This document shows, one piece after another, positions 27,092 through 36,700 of a DNA stretch of 64,000 nucleotides. The DNA is taken from NCBI RefSeq assembly GCF_000428845.1, contig NZ_AUAS01000015.1:62001-126000 (forward strand), given 5' to 3'. Both the position numbers and the translations under genes were made by a program. The notes under the pieces were generated by a model. That model worked only from the letters and a program-made list of their open reading frames with translations. It was not told where the DNA came from and made no database searches. How positions within the stretch are numbered: position 1 is the first letter of the stretch; each line of letters starts with the position of its first letter. Origin of the DNA: Dyadobacter alkalitolerans DSM 23607. Lineage in GTDB: Bacteria > Bacteroidota > Bacteroidia > Cytophagales > Spirosomataceae.

Positions 27092-28273
27092 ATGGATTTG
27101 AGCTTGGTTAATGGAAAGGTCCTCGACAAGACCTGGAATGCTACGCAACCTGCTGCACGTGTCGGAAATTGGGAGGATCGGTTCGAGTCCCTTGTGCAGA
27201 CCGTCGATGGAATTGTTTGGGAGGCCGATGTGGCAACATTGGAATTTTCCTTTGTAAGCGACCAGGCCGTCCGCATTCTTGGCTACGCACCCGAAGTCTG
27301 GATAAACACGAAAAATTTCTGGCAGGACCGCATCCATCCGGATGATCGCGAGCAGGCGATCGGCTATTGCCACCGCCAGCTCCGGGACGGGAAAAATCAT
27401 ATTTTTGATTACCGCATGATTTCCGCAACCGGCGACATTGTGTGGCTGAAAGACATTGTTGCCGTCATTAAAACCAATGGTGTGCCAACGCTATTGCGCG
27501 GTGTAATGGTGGATGTTACGGAAAACAAGCGCTTTGAAATCCTGGAACAATTAGAAAAGAAGATTCTCGATTTAAATTCCGATAGAGAAATTCCGCTTCA
27601 AAAAGTGCTTTCTGAGTATCTCTTGGGCATTGAGCATATCTATCCGCGCATGAAATGCTCGATAACCGGCATTGTGGATGGTAAACTGGACAACTGGTCA
27701 TCCCCGAGCCTCCCAATTGCTTACACCCAGGCACTAGATGGTCTGGATATCGGGAATAATCACGGGTCTTGCGGAACTGCCGCCTATCTGAAAGAAAAAG
27801 TGATTTCCAGTGATATCGCGAATGACCCGCGCTGGGCAAATTACCGGCAGCTGGCGCTTCCTTATCAACTTCTGTCTTGCTGGTCGCACCCCATTCTGGA
27901 TTCCGAAGGTAATGTTACCGCAACTTTTGCCATTTATTACGACCACATTAAAACACCGGATGAAGATGAGCTGAATGTGATAGACCGGGCCGTTGCGATT
28001 TTAAAAATGATCCTGGAAAACAGGAAGAATTCCGAGATAATCACATCCAGCAACTCGCGGCTCAGGAATTATGTGGAAGAAATAGCGTTCCTGCAATCGC
28101 ACGTGGTGCGTGCCCCGCTGGCACGGCTCATGGGCATTGTGGATCTCATCAAAAACTACGAGCACACAGACATTGAAAAACAGGAACTCCTCGATCATCT
28201 GCTAATGTCGGCCAAGCAGCTGGATGATGTGATCCGCGACATTGCCCGAAAAGCGGGTGAGAAAAGTGTTTAA
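27092..28273 (+). CDS. PAS-GAF protein ending in an H-box helix without kinase domain
   Basis: About 393 aa from the ATG at 27092; upstream in-frame codons from a TTG at 27023 look non-coding. A PAS domain (about 30-145, ending in V-D-V-T-E-N-K-R) is followed by a GAF domain (about 165-315, with S-C-G-T-A-A and S-H-P-I-L). The last 65 residues form a dimerisation-type helix, L-Q-S-H-V-V-R-A-P-L-A-R-L, matching the HisKA H-box including its His, but the protein stops there with no ATPase domain. It may act as a sensor adaptor or phosphoacceptor for a separate kinase. A second protein with the same ending is at 50532-52991. Confidence 0.8.
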   Translation: MDLSLVNGKVLDKTWNATQPAARVGNWEDRFESLVQTVDGIVWEADVATLEFSFVSDQAVRILGYAPEVWINTKNFWQDRIHPDDREQAIGYCHRQLRDGKNHIFDYRMISATGDIVWLKDIVAVIKTNGVPTLLRGVMVDVTENKRFEILEQLEKKILDLNSDREIPLQKVLSEYLLGIEHIYPRMKCSITGIVDGKLDNWSSPSLPIAYTQALDGLDIGNNHGSCGTAAYLKEKVISSDIANDPRWANYRQLALPYQLLSCWSHPILDSEGNVTATFAIYYDHIKTPDEDELNVIDRAVAILKMILENRKNSEIITSSNSRLRNYVEEIAFLQSHVVRAPLARLMGIVDLIKNYEHTDIEKQELLDHLLMSAKQLDDVIRDIARKAGEKSV

Positions 28274-28866
28274 AATCCAAATCTCACTCCAAGTGCCAGG
28301 TTCACAATGTCGGACGGACGCAGGTAACCGGTATTCTGGACATAACTGATCAGTAACAAATCATAGGTCCCCAGCTCATAATACAATTCCACTGACCGCT
28401 GGCGATTCTTGATCGAGACATCCTTTCCTATTTTTCCACCGATATATGCGCCCGGCCGCAAAGATGTTGCCCACCAGTAATAGCCAACGGGATAATGTTC
28501 GGGAAGTTTCGTATTGAACTGTGTTCCGAATGTATAGCTCAGATAAAAACCAAGTGAAAACGGTTTGATATAATAGTCGCTTTTCAATGGAATGCTCCTT
28601 GGCGAGTAAGTGGTTTTGAGCGTGGTGCTTATCAGACCGTCGCCGCCAAATTTCTGGGGCAGAAAACCAAATAACAAGTCGGTTTCCAATGTTTTGTTAC
28701 GAGAAATGTAACCCGGCCCGCCCGACAAAAACCCAATGTTCCCGGCGAATTGCAATTTGATATGATCCGGCATAAACCACTTCCGTTTCGCATCCACATC
28801 ATCGCGGATTTGTGCAGAGCTTGTTAGTGGCGTAAGGAGGATAAGTAGTAAAATTATTTTTTTCAT
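28270..28866 (-). CDS. Probable outer-membrane beta-barrel protein
   Basis: 198 aa with a clear signal peptide (about 1-19, cleavage after S-S-A). The remainder shows alternating hydrophobic/aromatic strands, and the last residue is Phe (G-V-R-F-G-F), the usual ending for barrel assembly. No family could be named. Its 3' end overlaps the convergent PAS-GAF gene by 4 bp. It starts 6 bp after the metallophosphoesterase gene, so the two probably form one operon. Confidence 0.65.
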   Translation of the reverse strand: MKKIILLLILLTPLTSSAQIRDDVDAKRKWFMPDHIKLQFAGNIGFLSGGPGYISRNKTLETDLLFGFLPQKFGGDGLISTTLKTTYSPRSIPLKSDYYIKPFSLGFYLSYTFGTQFNTKLPEHYPVGYYWWATSLRPGAYIGGKIGKDVSIKNRQRSVELYYELGTYDLLLISYVQNTGYLRPSDIVNLALGVRFGF

Positions 28867-28871
28867 GGCAT

Positions 28872-29678
28872 TCAGTATTCAATTCTTTCTGCCTTATAGC
28901 CACCTTTCCAGGTTGTCAAAAGCCAATATCCCCGCTCTCCCATGGCGGTTGTTAGGTAGTAATGCACACCGTCGTTGTAAAACGTTCCGTCCTTGAAAGT
29001 GTGCTGGTGACCGTAAAGTGTAAACTTTACATTCTTGTCATTCGCAAGCAGCCCGGAATAATCATCGGCCAATGCCGGGTCGAAATCCCCGTCGAACGGC
29101 GGGATATGCGCCACGACGATCGCATTCTTATTGTCCGGATTATCGGCGAGTTGGGATTGCAGCCAGTTAATGTTGGGAACCGAGCCGTTGAAAACGTATT
29201 CCCTTGAATTTGTATTAATAAAAATAAACTTGTTGTGCCCGTACTCGAACGAGTAATCCATAGGGCCGTAGATTTTTTTGTAGGCCGCGGGACCATTCGC
29301 AACAAGATCGTGATTCCCGATAACGGTCAGGTAAGGGCAATTAAGCTTGACCATAATCTTATTCACCCATTTGAATTCCTGCGAAAGCCCGAAGTCCGAA
29401 ATGTCACCGGCATGCACGACAAAGGCCACATCCTTCTGACTGTTCGCACTTTTCACAAAATCATCTGTCTCGTCATACCAGCGCTGCGTGTCACCCATTA
29501 GGATAAACCGTAGCGTGTCCTTTACAGGAATTGCCTGGATGCGGTCGATGTTTTTTTGATTTAAATTGGTCTCGTTTTCCTTAAAAATGACCTGATTGGG
29601 ATTGTACTGAAATACGCCTTCACAAGCTGTTAAAGTCATTCCCCAAACGAGCAGCAGAGCTTTTGGAAAATTTTTCAA
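28872..29678 (-). CDS. Calcineurin-like metallophosphoesterase, lipoprotein
   Basis: 268 aa. The signal ends in L-T-A-C, a good lipobox (Cys ~19). The metallophosphoesterase metal ligands are in order: G-D-T-Q (~61), G-D-I-S (~91), G-N-H-D (~121), H-I-P-P (~192) and G-H-Q-H (~223). A periplasmic, membrane-anchored phosphoesterase is indicated; substrate unknown. It is the first gene of a two-gene operon with the beta-barrel protein. Confidence 0.85.
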   Translation of the reverse strand: MKNFPKALLLVWGMTLTACEGVFQYNPNQVIFKENETNLNQKNIDRIQAIPVKDTLRFILMGDTQRWYDETDDFVKSANSQKDVAFVVHAGDISDFGLSQEFKWVNKIMVKLNCPYLTVIGNHDLVANGPAAYKKIYGPMDYSFEYGHNKFIFINTNSREYVFNGSVPNINWLQSQLADNPDNKNAIVVAHIPPFDGDFDPALADDYSGLLANDKNVKFTLYGHQHTFKDGTFYNDGVHYYLTTAMGERGYWLLTTWKGGYKAERIEY

Positions 29679-29841
29679 AGTATGGCTAATAATAATGAGT
29701 TAATCAAACGGGCCTTTAAGGCTGTTAGGTAACCGAGAACCAACGCTTATAATTCCACAAAAAACCGCTATTTCGATCCTGTCCGGCATTTATTTGCGGC
29801 ACGATTATTGCAATTCGGTTTTGACCTTACAATAAACCAAT

Positions 29842-30306
29842 ATGAAAATCAAGACCATCCAAACGCTAGCACTGCTAGGACTCCTCTCTGTTGCCATGCC
29901 GCTAACCGCGCAAGTCGTGTCACGGGATTCCCTCAACACATTAAAAGAGCAGAAAGAGAGTATTGAGCTGAATAAAAAATTAAACGAGCGCAAAACCGAG
30001 CTCGCGAAGCTGGAAAACGAACTGGACGGCGCCACCCGGGATGTTGAAAAAACAGCGGAACAAGCGCAGCGATCAGCCGATGATAATCAGAAAAATGCGG
30101 AGCGGCTGGGCAGCGACCCTCAGGATAAGAAGCTCGCGCGCCGTGCGGGGAATAGCGCAAGCGGCGCCCGTAAAGACGCCAAGCGCGCCCGAAAAGCGTC
30201 GGATCATCTGGATGATCTGAGAAAAGACATTGAGTCATTGAAGAGAAAGATAGCTGATGACGAAGCTAAATTAGCCAACATGCCTGGCGGATCTTCTTCA
30301 AGGTAA
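29842..30306 (+). CDS. Exported coiled-coil protein
   Basis: 154 aa. A signal peptide (about 1-23, ending L-T-A-Q) is followed by two long heptad regions: residues ~30-75 (E-L-N-K-K-L-N-E-R-K-T-E-L-A-K-L-E-N-E-L) and ~115-145 (D-H-L-D-D-L-R-K-D-I-E-S-L-K). Strongly charged, with no known domain. Probably a periplasmic structural or scaffolding protein. Monocistronic, with its own terminator just downstream. Confidence 0.65.
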   Translation: MKIKTIQTLALLGLLSVAMPLTAQVVSRDSLNTLKEQKESIELNKKLNERKTELAKLENELDGATRDVEKTAEQAQRSADDNQKNAERLGSDPQDKKLARRAGNSASGARKDAKRARKASDHLDDLRKDIESLKRKIADDEAKLANMPGGSSSR

Positions 30307-30330
30307 TCACATGATCCTCTTCTTTTTAGC

Positions 30331-30365
30331 GGGTGTATCCAATATTTTGGATGCTCCCTTTTTTT
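30331..30365 (+). terminator. Intrinsic terminator
   Basis: A GC-flanked hairpin with perfect ATCCAA/TTGGAT stem plus GGG/CCC base (30331-30357), followed by a seven-T run (30359-30365), directly after the coiled-coil gene. Confidence 0.6.
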
Positions 30366-30422
30366 GTGATTCCGCGGCATGCTTTTTTATTAAAAAACGG
30401 CATATATCAACAACCAATAATC

Positions 30423-30998
30423 ATGGCTACTACAACAGCAAAATCCGATACTAAAAAGGCGGCAACAAAAACCGCAACAAAGGCAGCACCGAAAGCTGCC
30501 GCCAAATCAGAACCGAAAAAATCGACGGCTTCGGCTGCTAAGTCCACAGCAGATAAAGCGACAACGAAAACGGCTGCCAAGAGCGATTCAAAAAAGTCGG
30601 CAACTCCGGCTTCTAAAAGTTCAGCAGACAAAGGTGAAACAAAGTCAGCATCCAAGACGGGCTCAAAAACAGCGTCTAAAACGGCTTCCAAGAGCAGCGC
30701 GAAGAAAGACAGCGACTCTGATTCCAAATCCAACACCACAACCGACCATGAAGAGATTCGCGCCTGGGTCGAACAGCGAGGTGGAAAACCAGCGATGGTG
30801 AAAGGTACGAATAAGAAAAAATCAGAAACAGGCATACTGAGAATTGACTTCCCTGGTTACACAGGAAAAGACACGCTCGAAGAAATTGGCTGGGACGAGT
30901 TCTTTGAAAAGTTTGACGAAGGAAACCTACAGTTCCTTTATCAGAGCGAAACTGCCGATGGAAAAGAGAGCAGATTCAATAAGTTTATTTCAAAGTAA
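30423..30998 (+). CDS. Basic protein with histone-H1-like tail and a small C-terminal domain
   Basis: 191 aa from the ATG at 30423 (M-A-T-T-T-A-K-S); earlier in-frame codons overlap the terminator and are unlikely. Residues ~1-105 are almost only Lys, Ala, Ser and Thr in repeated K-x-A-x-K-S/T units, like bacterial histone-H1-type proteins that coat DNA. Residues ~110-191 are a globular domain with H-E-E-I-R-A-W-V-E-Q-R-G-G-K-P and a D-F-P-G-Y-x-G ... F-F-E-K-F-D-E ending. I recall this domain in small proteins sometimes misnamed 1,4-alpha-glucan branching enzyme; its function is unknown. Nucleoid binding is inference from the tail. Confidence 0.7.
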   Translation: MATTTAKSDTKKAATKTATKAAPKAAAKSEPKKSTASAAKSTADKATTKTAAKSDSKKSATPASKSSADKGETKSASKTGSKTASKTASKSSAKKDSDSDSKSNTTTDHEEIRAWVEQRGGKPAMVKGTNKKKSETGILRIDFPGYTGKDTLEEIGWDEFFEKFDEGNLQFLYQSETADGKESRFNKFISK

Positions 30999-31056
30999 GG
31001 TTATATCAAATTTGAATTAGTTAATTGTTATTTTAAAGATCAGCTTTACGAAGCAG

Positions 31057-31085
31057 AGAGGCTATGAGTGTTCATGGCCTCTTTT
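31057..31085 (+). terminator. Intrinsic terminator
   Basis: An 11-bp stem (31057-31067 with 31072-31082, one G-T pair) and 4-nt loop, followed by TTTT, 58 bp after the histone-like gene. Confidence 0.7.
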
Positions 31086-31211
31086 GATGTCCGTACTATT
31101 AATACTTTTTGTAATAACTATACATTATGTTAATATTAAAAGTAATTTACATTAGTCATAAGCAGCTGTAAAAAGATGCTTATTTAAATGCCATTAATTC
31201 GGTGGAAACAT

Positions 31212-31249
31212 TATTTTTGATGCGTCAACTGCGCCAACCGTTATTTTTG
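31212..31249 (+). promoter_or_regulatory. Two -7 box copies before the LuxR-type gene
   Basis: TATTTTTG occurs at 31212-31219 and again at 31242-31249, 30 bp apart. The first is well placed to start transcription of the gene at 31251; the second abuts the start codon and would give a transcript starting inside the coding region. Confidence 0.4.
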
Positions 31250-31250
31250 A

Positions 31251-31721
31251 ATGACTTCGGAATTTCTTCAAAAGCACAAAGCAACAATTCTTTACGGGAT
31301 ATCGCTGGCCATGCTGCTGTTCCTTTTAAAGTGGCTGGAACTGCGGTTTATCATTATCAATCATATCTTTGAAATCTACGCAGGCGCCATTGCATTGCTT
31401 TTCACAGGCCTGGGCATTTGGATCGCCATGAAACTGACCAAGCCCAAAGTTGAGACGGTTGTGATAGAGAAGGAAATTTTTATTGAAAGCAAGAGTTTTC
31501 AGTTCAATGAGCAGCAACAGGCATTACTGGGACTAAGCAAAAGAGAGCTCGAAGTGCTTAATCTGATCGCGGAAGGACTGAGTAATCAGGAAATTGCCGG
31601 GCAGCTTTTTGTTTCCCTTAACACGGTTAAAACCCACTCTTCGAAATTGTTCGAAAAAATGGAAGTCAAGAGCCGCACCCAGGCCGTCGAAAAGGCCAAA
31701 CGCCTGAGCCTCATCCCCTAG
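31251..31721 (+). CDS. Membrane-anchored LuxR-type transcriptional regulator
   Basis: 156 aa. Two membrane segments (about 11-30 and 36-60) and a short linker precede a C-terminal LuxR/GerE helix-turn-helix: [22 protein letters not shown], then [10 protein letters not shown]. It has no receiver domain. A DNA-binding domain tethered to the inner membrane implies signal sensing through the membrane part. It lies upstream of a DUF4199 membrane protein and a VOC protein on the same strand, which may be its targets. Confidence 0.82.
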   Translation: MTSEFLQKHKATILYGISLAMLLFLLKWLELRFIIINHIFEIYAGAIALLFTGLGIWIAMKLTKPKVETVVIEKEIFIESKSFQFNEQQQALLGLSKRELEVLNLIAEGLSNQEIAGQLFVSLNTVKTHSSKLFEKMEVKSRTQAVEKAKRLSLIP

Positions 31722-31840
31722 CGGCCAATCATACTTTGGCATGAAAAAGTCTCTTTAAAGGTAAAATCACCCAAAAGTATGAGTTAATTTAGCGATTGAC
31801 TCGCCAATTTTGCTGCCCAACCAAACCAAACGATCGCGTT

Positions 31841-32377
31841 ATGAGAAAAATAATCCTTGTCTGCGGAACCATTGCCGGGATCATTGTGTCGGTGTTCATG
31901 GTGTTGTCCATCGCCGTCTGTTATTCCAGCAATAATTTTGAAGGGAACATGCTGCTGGGCTATGCGGCCATGCTCCTCTCCTTTTCATTAATTTTCGTAG
32001 GTGTCCGGAATTTCAGGGATAAATACAACGGCGGTTTCGTTTCATTCGGCAAGGCATTTCAGATAGGTCTTTATATTTCTTTAATCGCCTCGACCATTTA
32101 CGTGATTGTCTGGCTGGTAGATTACTATTTATTCGTTCCGGAATTTATGGAACGTTACGCAACGCACGTTATGCGGGAATTACAGCAGGAAGGCGCAAGC
32201 GCGCAGGAGTTGCAGGCAGAATCTGTCAAAATGGATGGATACCGCGAAATGTATAAAAATCCATTGATGGTCATTTTATTTACCTACTTTGAAATATTAC
32301 CCGTAGGCCTTATCGTATCATTGATTTGCGCGCTGATCCTGAAAAAGAAACCCACGCAATCGCTTCCCGCCGCCTGA
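31841..32377 (+). CDS. DUF4199 membrane protein
   Basis: About 178 aa from the ATG at 31841. Four membrane helices (about 5-27, 34-52, 72-95, 145-168) with a charged loop between the third and fourth (M-R-E-L-Q-Q-E-G-A-S). Matches DUF4199, a Bacteroidota membrane family of unknown function; G-F-V-S-F-G-K-A-F-Q-I-G is the characteristic segment. It follows the membrane LuxR-type regulator and is 33 bp ahead of the VOC protein gene. Confidence 0.78.
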   Translation: MRKIILVCGTIAGIIVSVFMVLSIAVCYSSNNFEGNMLLGYAAMLLSFSLIFVGVRNFRDKYNGGFVSFGKAFQIGLYISLIASTIYVIVWLVDYYLFVPEFMERYATHVMRELQQEGASAQELQAESVKMDGYREMYKNPLMVILFTYFEILPVGLIVSLICALILKKKPTQSLPAA

Positions 32378-32410
32378 TTTCAAATTCTAAATCTTAAACA
32401 ATTCAAGCAA

Positions 32411-32797
32411 ATGAAAATCATTGTAACCAGTGTGATGGTCAACGACCAGGAAAAAGCAAAGCAGTTCTATACCGAAAAATTGGGATTTGTAGTAAAAAAT
32501 GAGATTCCCATCGGAGAGTACAAATGGCTGACCGTTGTATCACCGGAAGACGATCACAAGGTGGAATTGCTGCTGGAACCGATTGCTTTCGGGCCTGCGA
32601 AGGTGTATCAGAAAGAATTGTTTGATGCACATATCCCTGCCACCATGTTCGGTGTCGATGATATCAGAGAAAGTTATGAAAAGCTGGTGAAACTGGGGGT
32701 AATGTTCACCGGAGAGCCCAAAACAATGGGTAATGTTACGATTGCAGTGTTCGATGACACTTGCGGAAACCTGATCCAGATCGCCGAGCAACATTAG
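32411..32797 (+). CDS. VOC-family (glyoxalase/bleomycin-resistance-like) protein
   Basis: 128 aa with the two beta-alpha-beta-beta-beta modules of the VOC fold. It opens with V-M-V-N-D-Q-E-K-A-K-Q-F-Y-T-E-K-L-G-F and ends with F-D-D-T-C-G-N-L-I-Q-I. Several possible metal ligands are seen, including the C-terminal Asp/Glu region. A small dioxygenase, lyase or binding protein; substrate not predictable. It probably shares a transcript with the DUF4199 gene. Confidence 0.82.
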   Translation: MKIIVTSVMVNDQEKAKQFYTEKLGFVVKNEIPIGEYKWLTVVSPEDDHKVELLLEPIAFGPAKVYQKELFDAHIPATMFGVDDIRESYEKLVKLGVMFTGEPKTMGNVTIAVFDDTCGNLIQIAEQH

Positions 32798-32824
32798 ATC
32801 AATTGCTTCCGGCGTTTCGACAGA

Positions 32825-32856
32825 TTGGGATAGCCTGTATGTTTTCTGTATCCCAA
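32825..32856 (+). terminator. Hairpin after the VOC gene
   Basis: A perfect 8-bp stem TTGGGATA/TATCCCAA (32825-32832, 32849-32856) with a 16-nt loop; no strong T tract follows. The rest of the 328-bp gap up to 33125 holds no gene that I can see, only the inverted repeat at 33057-33112. Confidence 0.4.
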
Positions 32857-33056
32857 AATAAAATATAGTGTGCGTATAGGTTAAAGCATAGTGTGTGTAC
32901 CAGAACTTTATTAAGCCGTCACAAATAAACGTTAATAGAATTTTGTTCTCAAAGCCGTTGATTGACTGGTGAGGTTGAGTTAGTAATCGGTAAATTGAGG
33001 GTCAAATGTCCAACACTGGTGTTTGGAACAGATAGTAAAACTTTCACAGCAACGCC

Positions 33057-33112
33057 TTTACAAAAGAAGTTAGAAAACTGACTTAACGTTTAAAACTTTC
33101 CTCTTTTGTAAA
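33057..33112. repeat. Inverted repeat upstream of an SDR gene
   Basis: Perfect 11-bp arms TTTACAAAAGA (33057-33067) and TCTTTTGTAAA (33102-33112), 34 bp apart, ending 13 bp before the SDR start codon. It could be a dimer-binding operator pair or a 5'-UTR stem that affects translation. Confidence 0.45.
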
Positions 33113-33125
33113 ACAAATCATTACT

Positions 33126-33722
33126 ATGAAAATTATTATCATCGGCGCTACCGGGACCATAGGTAAGCACGTCGTAAAAGCATTGGAAAACGGCAATGAG
33201 ATTATTCAGGTCGGTTCAAAAAGTGGCGACTTCCAGGTGGACATCGCGGATGCAGCTTCTATCAAAGCCCTGTTTGAAAAAGTCGGCCCATTCGACGCGG
33301 TGGTGAGCACTGCCGGATACGGCCATTTCGGCCCGCTCGCCGACATGACTGAAAACGAGTTTCGCGCCGGAGTGGACAGCAAGCTGATGGGTCAGGTTAA
33401 CCTAGTGCTGATCGGCCAAAAGTACATTAATCCAAACGGCTCATTCACCTTAACATCGGGAACCATGGGAGACGATCCGATTATTCTGGGCGCTGCGGTG
33501 AGTGCAATAAATGGTGCGATTGACGCCTTTGTGAGGGCCGCCGCTATCGAGCTCAAAAATGGTGTTCGGATCAATGCAGTCGGACCGGATGTAGTGGAAG
33601 AGTCGCCCGGATATTTCCCATTTTTCCCTGGCCACGTGCCTGTTTCAATGCATCGCGTTGCACAAGCTTATGTCAAAAGCGTAGCAGGCGGTCAAACTGG
33701 GCAGAATTATAAGGTTTTGTAA
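33126..33722 (+). CDS. Short-chain dehydrogenase (short form)
   Basis: 198 aa, shorter than classical SDRs (~250). It has G-A-T-G-T-I-G at 7-13 and S-T-A-G-Y-G near 59-64. The usual Tyr-x-x-x-Lys is absent: the helix after T-S-G-T reads A-V-S-A-I-N-G-A-I-D-A-F, with Asn in place of the catalytic Lys and no Tyr. This matches a known short subgroup of putative SDRs that lacks the canonical catalytic pair. It is monocistronic and followed by a bidirectional terminator. Confidence 0.8.
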   Translation: MKIIIIGATGTIGKHVVKALENGNEIIQVGSKSGDFQVDIADAASIKALFEKVGPFDAVVSTAGYGHFGPLADMTENEFRAGVDSKLMGQVNLVLIGQKYINPNGSFTLTSGTMGDDPIILGAAVSAINGAIDAFVRAAAIELKNGVRINAVGPDVVEESPGYFPFFPGHVPVSMHRVAQAYVKSVAGGQTGQNYKVL

Positions 33723-33755
33723 AACACCTGGTCAGAAACTGCCGTAGATTATAAT

Positions 33756-33789
33756 CAAAAAGAGGTTGCATGTTCGCAACCTCTTTTTG
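33756..33789. terminator. Bidirectional intrinsic terminator
   Basis: A perfect 14-bp stem (33756-33769 with 33776-33789) with A and T runs on either side, between the SDR gene (+) and the hybrid sensor kinase gene (-), whose stop codon follows immediately. Confidence 0.88.
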
Positions 33790-36700
33790 CTAGTGAGCCT
33801 TTATCTGCTTATAACCCAATTGAAGGGCAGCTTTAAGTTCTTCAAGCCGCAGCGGTTTAGACAAATAATGATCCATTCCTGCCTGCAAACAAGCTTCCTT
33901 GTCTTCACGCATGGCGTTGGCAGTCATAGCAATGATGAAAGGCTGGCTGATAGTCGCGCTTCTGATCTTCCTGGTCGCTTCCAAACCGTCGAGTACAGGC
34001 ATCTGCACATCCATAAAAACAACGTCGAAGTTGGTCGAAACGGCTTCCTTATAAGCCTCAGCTCCGTTGCGGCTGATGGTAGGACTGTAACCGAGTTTTC
34101 GCAGAATGCTCACAAACAACTTCTCATTGACAGCATTGTCTTCGGCCAGCAGAATGTTCAAGGGGTAATGCTGCTCAAACTCAGTAGTAAGATTCAGTGT
34201 GTTTTGCGGCTCGGGAGCAGCTTTCATTTTGTGCCCCAATTTCAGAATTAACTGAATGGTTTTTTCCAGATGCGCATGTTTAACAGGCTTTGTAAGCACT
34301 TGTGCGAACAGTGCTTTCTCGTTTTTACCCGAATCATCACCCACCGAACTCAACAATATGATGGGAAGCTCCGGATGCCGCTGCCTGATTTGTGCAGCCA
34401 GTTCAATGCCATCCATTTCGGGCATCTGCTGGTCTGTGATTACCATATCGAAATGCTGGCCGGCTTGCAGATAAGCCAGCGCCTGGGCTGCCGATGATGC
34501 CAGCGTACAAGACAGTTTCCATTGGTGCATTTGCATTTCAAGAATCCTCCGGTTCGTGCTGTTATCATCAACAATCAGAACAGATTTTCCTTCATTTTCT
34601 GCCAGGGGCAGCAAAACATTTTGCTTCGAAGGCATGCTGGCAATGCCCGCCATAATAGTAAAATAAAAGCAAGATCCGCTGCCAGGGATGCTTTCCACCC
34701 ATATGGTGCCGCCCATTAGGCCAATTAACCGCTGACAAATGATAAGTCCCAGACCAGTGCCACCGTATTTGCGGGTATGGGAAGAATCTACCTGCGAAAA
34801 TGCCACAAACAGCTTACTAAGCTTGTCTTCGGGAATGCCTATCCCCGTGTCCCGGATGCTAAATTGCAACTCGACCTGATCACCGGCAATCTTTTTTGCC
34901 TGCTTAATGCTCAGAAATATTTCCCCTGATGCCGTGAACTTGATCGCATTGCCGACCAGGTTAATCAGCACCTGCCTCAGCCGATGGCTGTCCGCGTTGA
35001 TTTGCGAAGGTGTGTCCACGTCTATCTCATAAACCAGGTCCAGGCCTATTTCTGCCGCTTTGGAAGCAAACAAATCCAAAACACTTTCAACACATTCCCT
35101 GAGGTCGAAATCCAGATGCTCCAACTCCATATTCCCGGATTCGATTTTGGAAAAATCCAGGATATCGTTAATAACCGTGAGCAGGCTATCGCCGCTTTTG
35201 ATGATGGTCTCCGTATACTCGGCCTGCTCGGTCGTCTGGGCGGTTTGCGAAAGCAGCATCGCCATGCCCATCACGCCATTCATCGGCGTCCGAATCTCGT
35301 GGCTCATGGTTGCCAGGAAAACGCTTTTGGCAACATTGGCCTTCTCGGCGTCCTGACGAGCAAGCTGCTCCTGCTGGTTTTGTATTTGCAATTGAGTATT
35401 TAGCTCTTGAAGTCGATGCGTCTGGTTCAAAATTTCCTGTTTTTGCAGGTTTATTTCATTCGTCCTTTCTGTGACTTGCGAAACCAATGCCTCTTTCTGT
35501 GACTTGATAACACGCATCCTGATTCTGTACAAACCAAGCAGCAACGCTATCGCCAGCGCCCCGCAGCCCAGTTTGAACCAGATTGTTTGCCACAAGGCCG
35601 CCGCAACATGCACCCGCACCTGCGCTCCCTCTTTGTTCCATATTCCATCATTATTAGCCGCTTTGACCCGAAAAACATAGTCGCCCGGATCCAGATTGGT
35701 GTAAGTTGCCTTCCTCGCCGTGCCGCTGAATGTCCAGTCTTTGTCAAAACCTTCGAGCATGTATGCATATTTGTTTTTTTCAGGCATCGTATAGTTGAGC
35801 GCTGCAAATTCAAATGCTAACACCGATTGCTCATGGGTAAGATTAATCTGCGTGGCTTGAATGGCTGCTTTGTCCATTGAAGTGTCCTTACCGGCCGCAA
35901 CGGGCTTGTTGAACAACAAAACTTCGGTAATGTAAACAGGTGGCAAATGTGTGTTATCAGTCAGTTTGTCAGGATAAAAAGAAGTAAAGCCTCTTACCCC
36001 GCCGAAAAACATTTCACCGTCCTGCGTTTGAAAACAGGAGTTACTTTTAAACTCGTTACCCTGTAAGCCGTCGGCAAGCCCGAAGTTTCTGAATGTTTTA
36101 TTTTTTGGATCAAAATCACTCAGACCATTATTGGTACTCAACCAGAGATGCCCTTTCTTGTCCTCTAAAATGCCATATATAACATTGCTGGCAAGTCCCT
36201 GTTTCTCTGTAAAAGAAGTAAATCGGTTGTTGTCAGGATCAAATCGATTTAAACCACCGCCCAATGTCCCGATCCATAAACTGCCATCCCGCGACTGTTG
36301 TATAGTCTGTATTTTATTGTTAGACAGCGCGTTGTGATTGTTGTGGTGGGCATGAAACCGCTTAAAGCCTTTGGTCTGCGGGTCAAAGAGGTTGAGCCCC
36401 TGGAAAGTTCCTACCCAGATTCTCCCTTGCCGGTCTTCGAAAACTTTGGTCACAATATCGCTGCTGATGCTGGCATCGTTGGCAGGATCGTGCTGGTAAT
36501 GTGTGATGTGTCCGGTTTTAGGATCGTAAAAATCAAGTCCGCCATTCCATGTGCCCAGCCATATGCCACCCTGCCGGTCTTTGAAAATATTGTTGACATC
36601 CGCGGTGGTAAGGCTGTAAGGATTGGCCGGAGCCGGTAAATGATGCGTAAATGTTCCGGTGCGTGTATTGAAAAAATCAAATCCACCCATGTGATACGCA

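Noticed and set aside
33766-34251. Plus-strand open frame at the end of the hybrid kinase gene
   Set aside because: Antisense shadow of the REC domains; starts inside the terminator.
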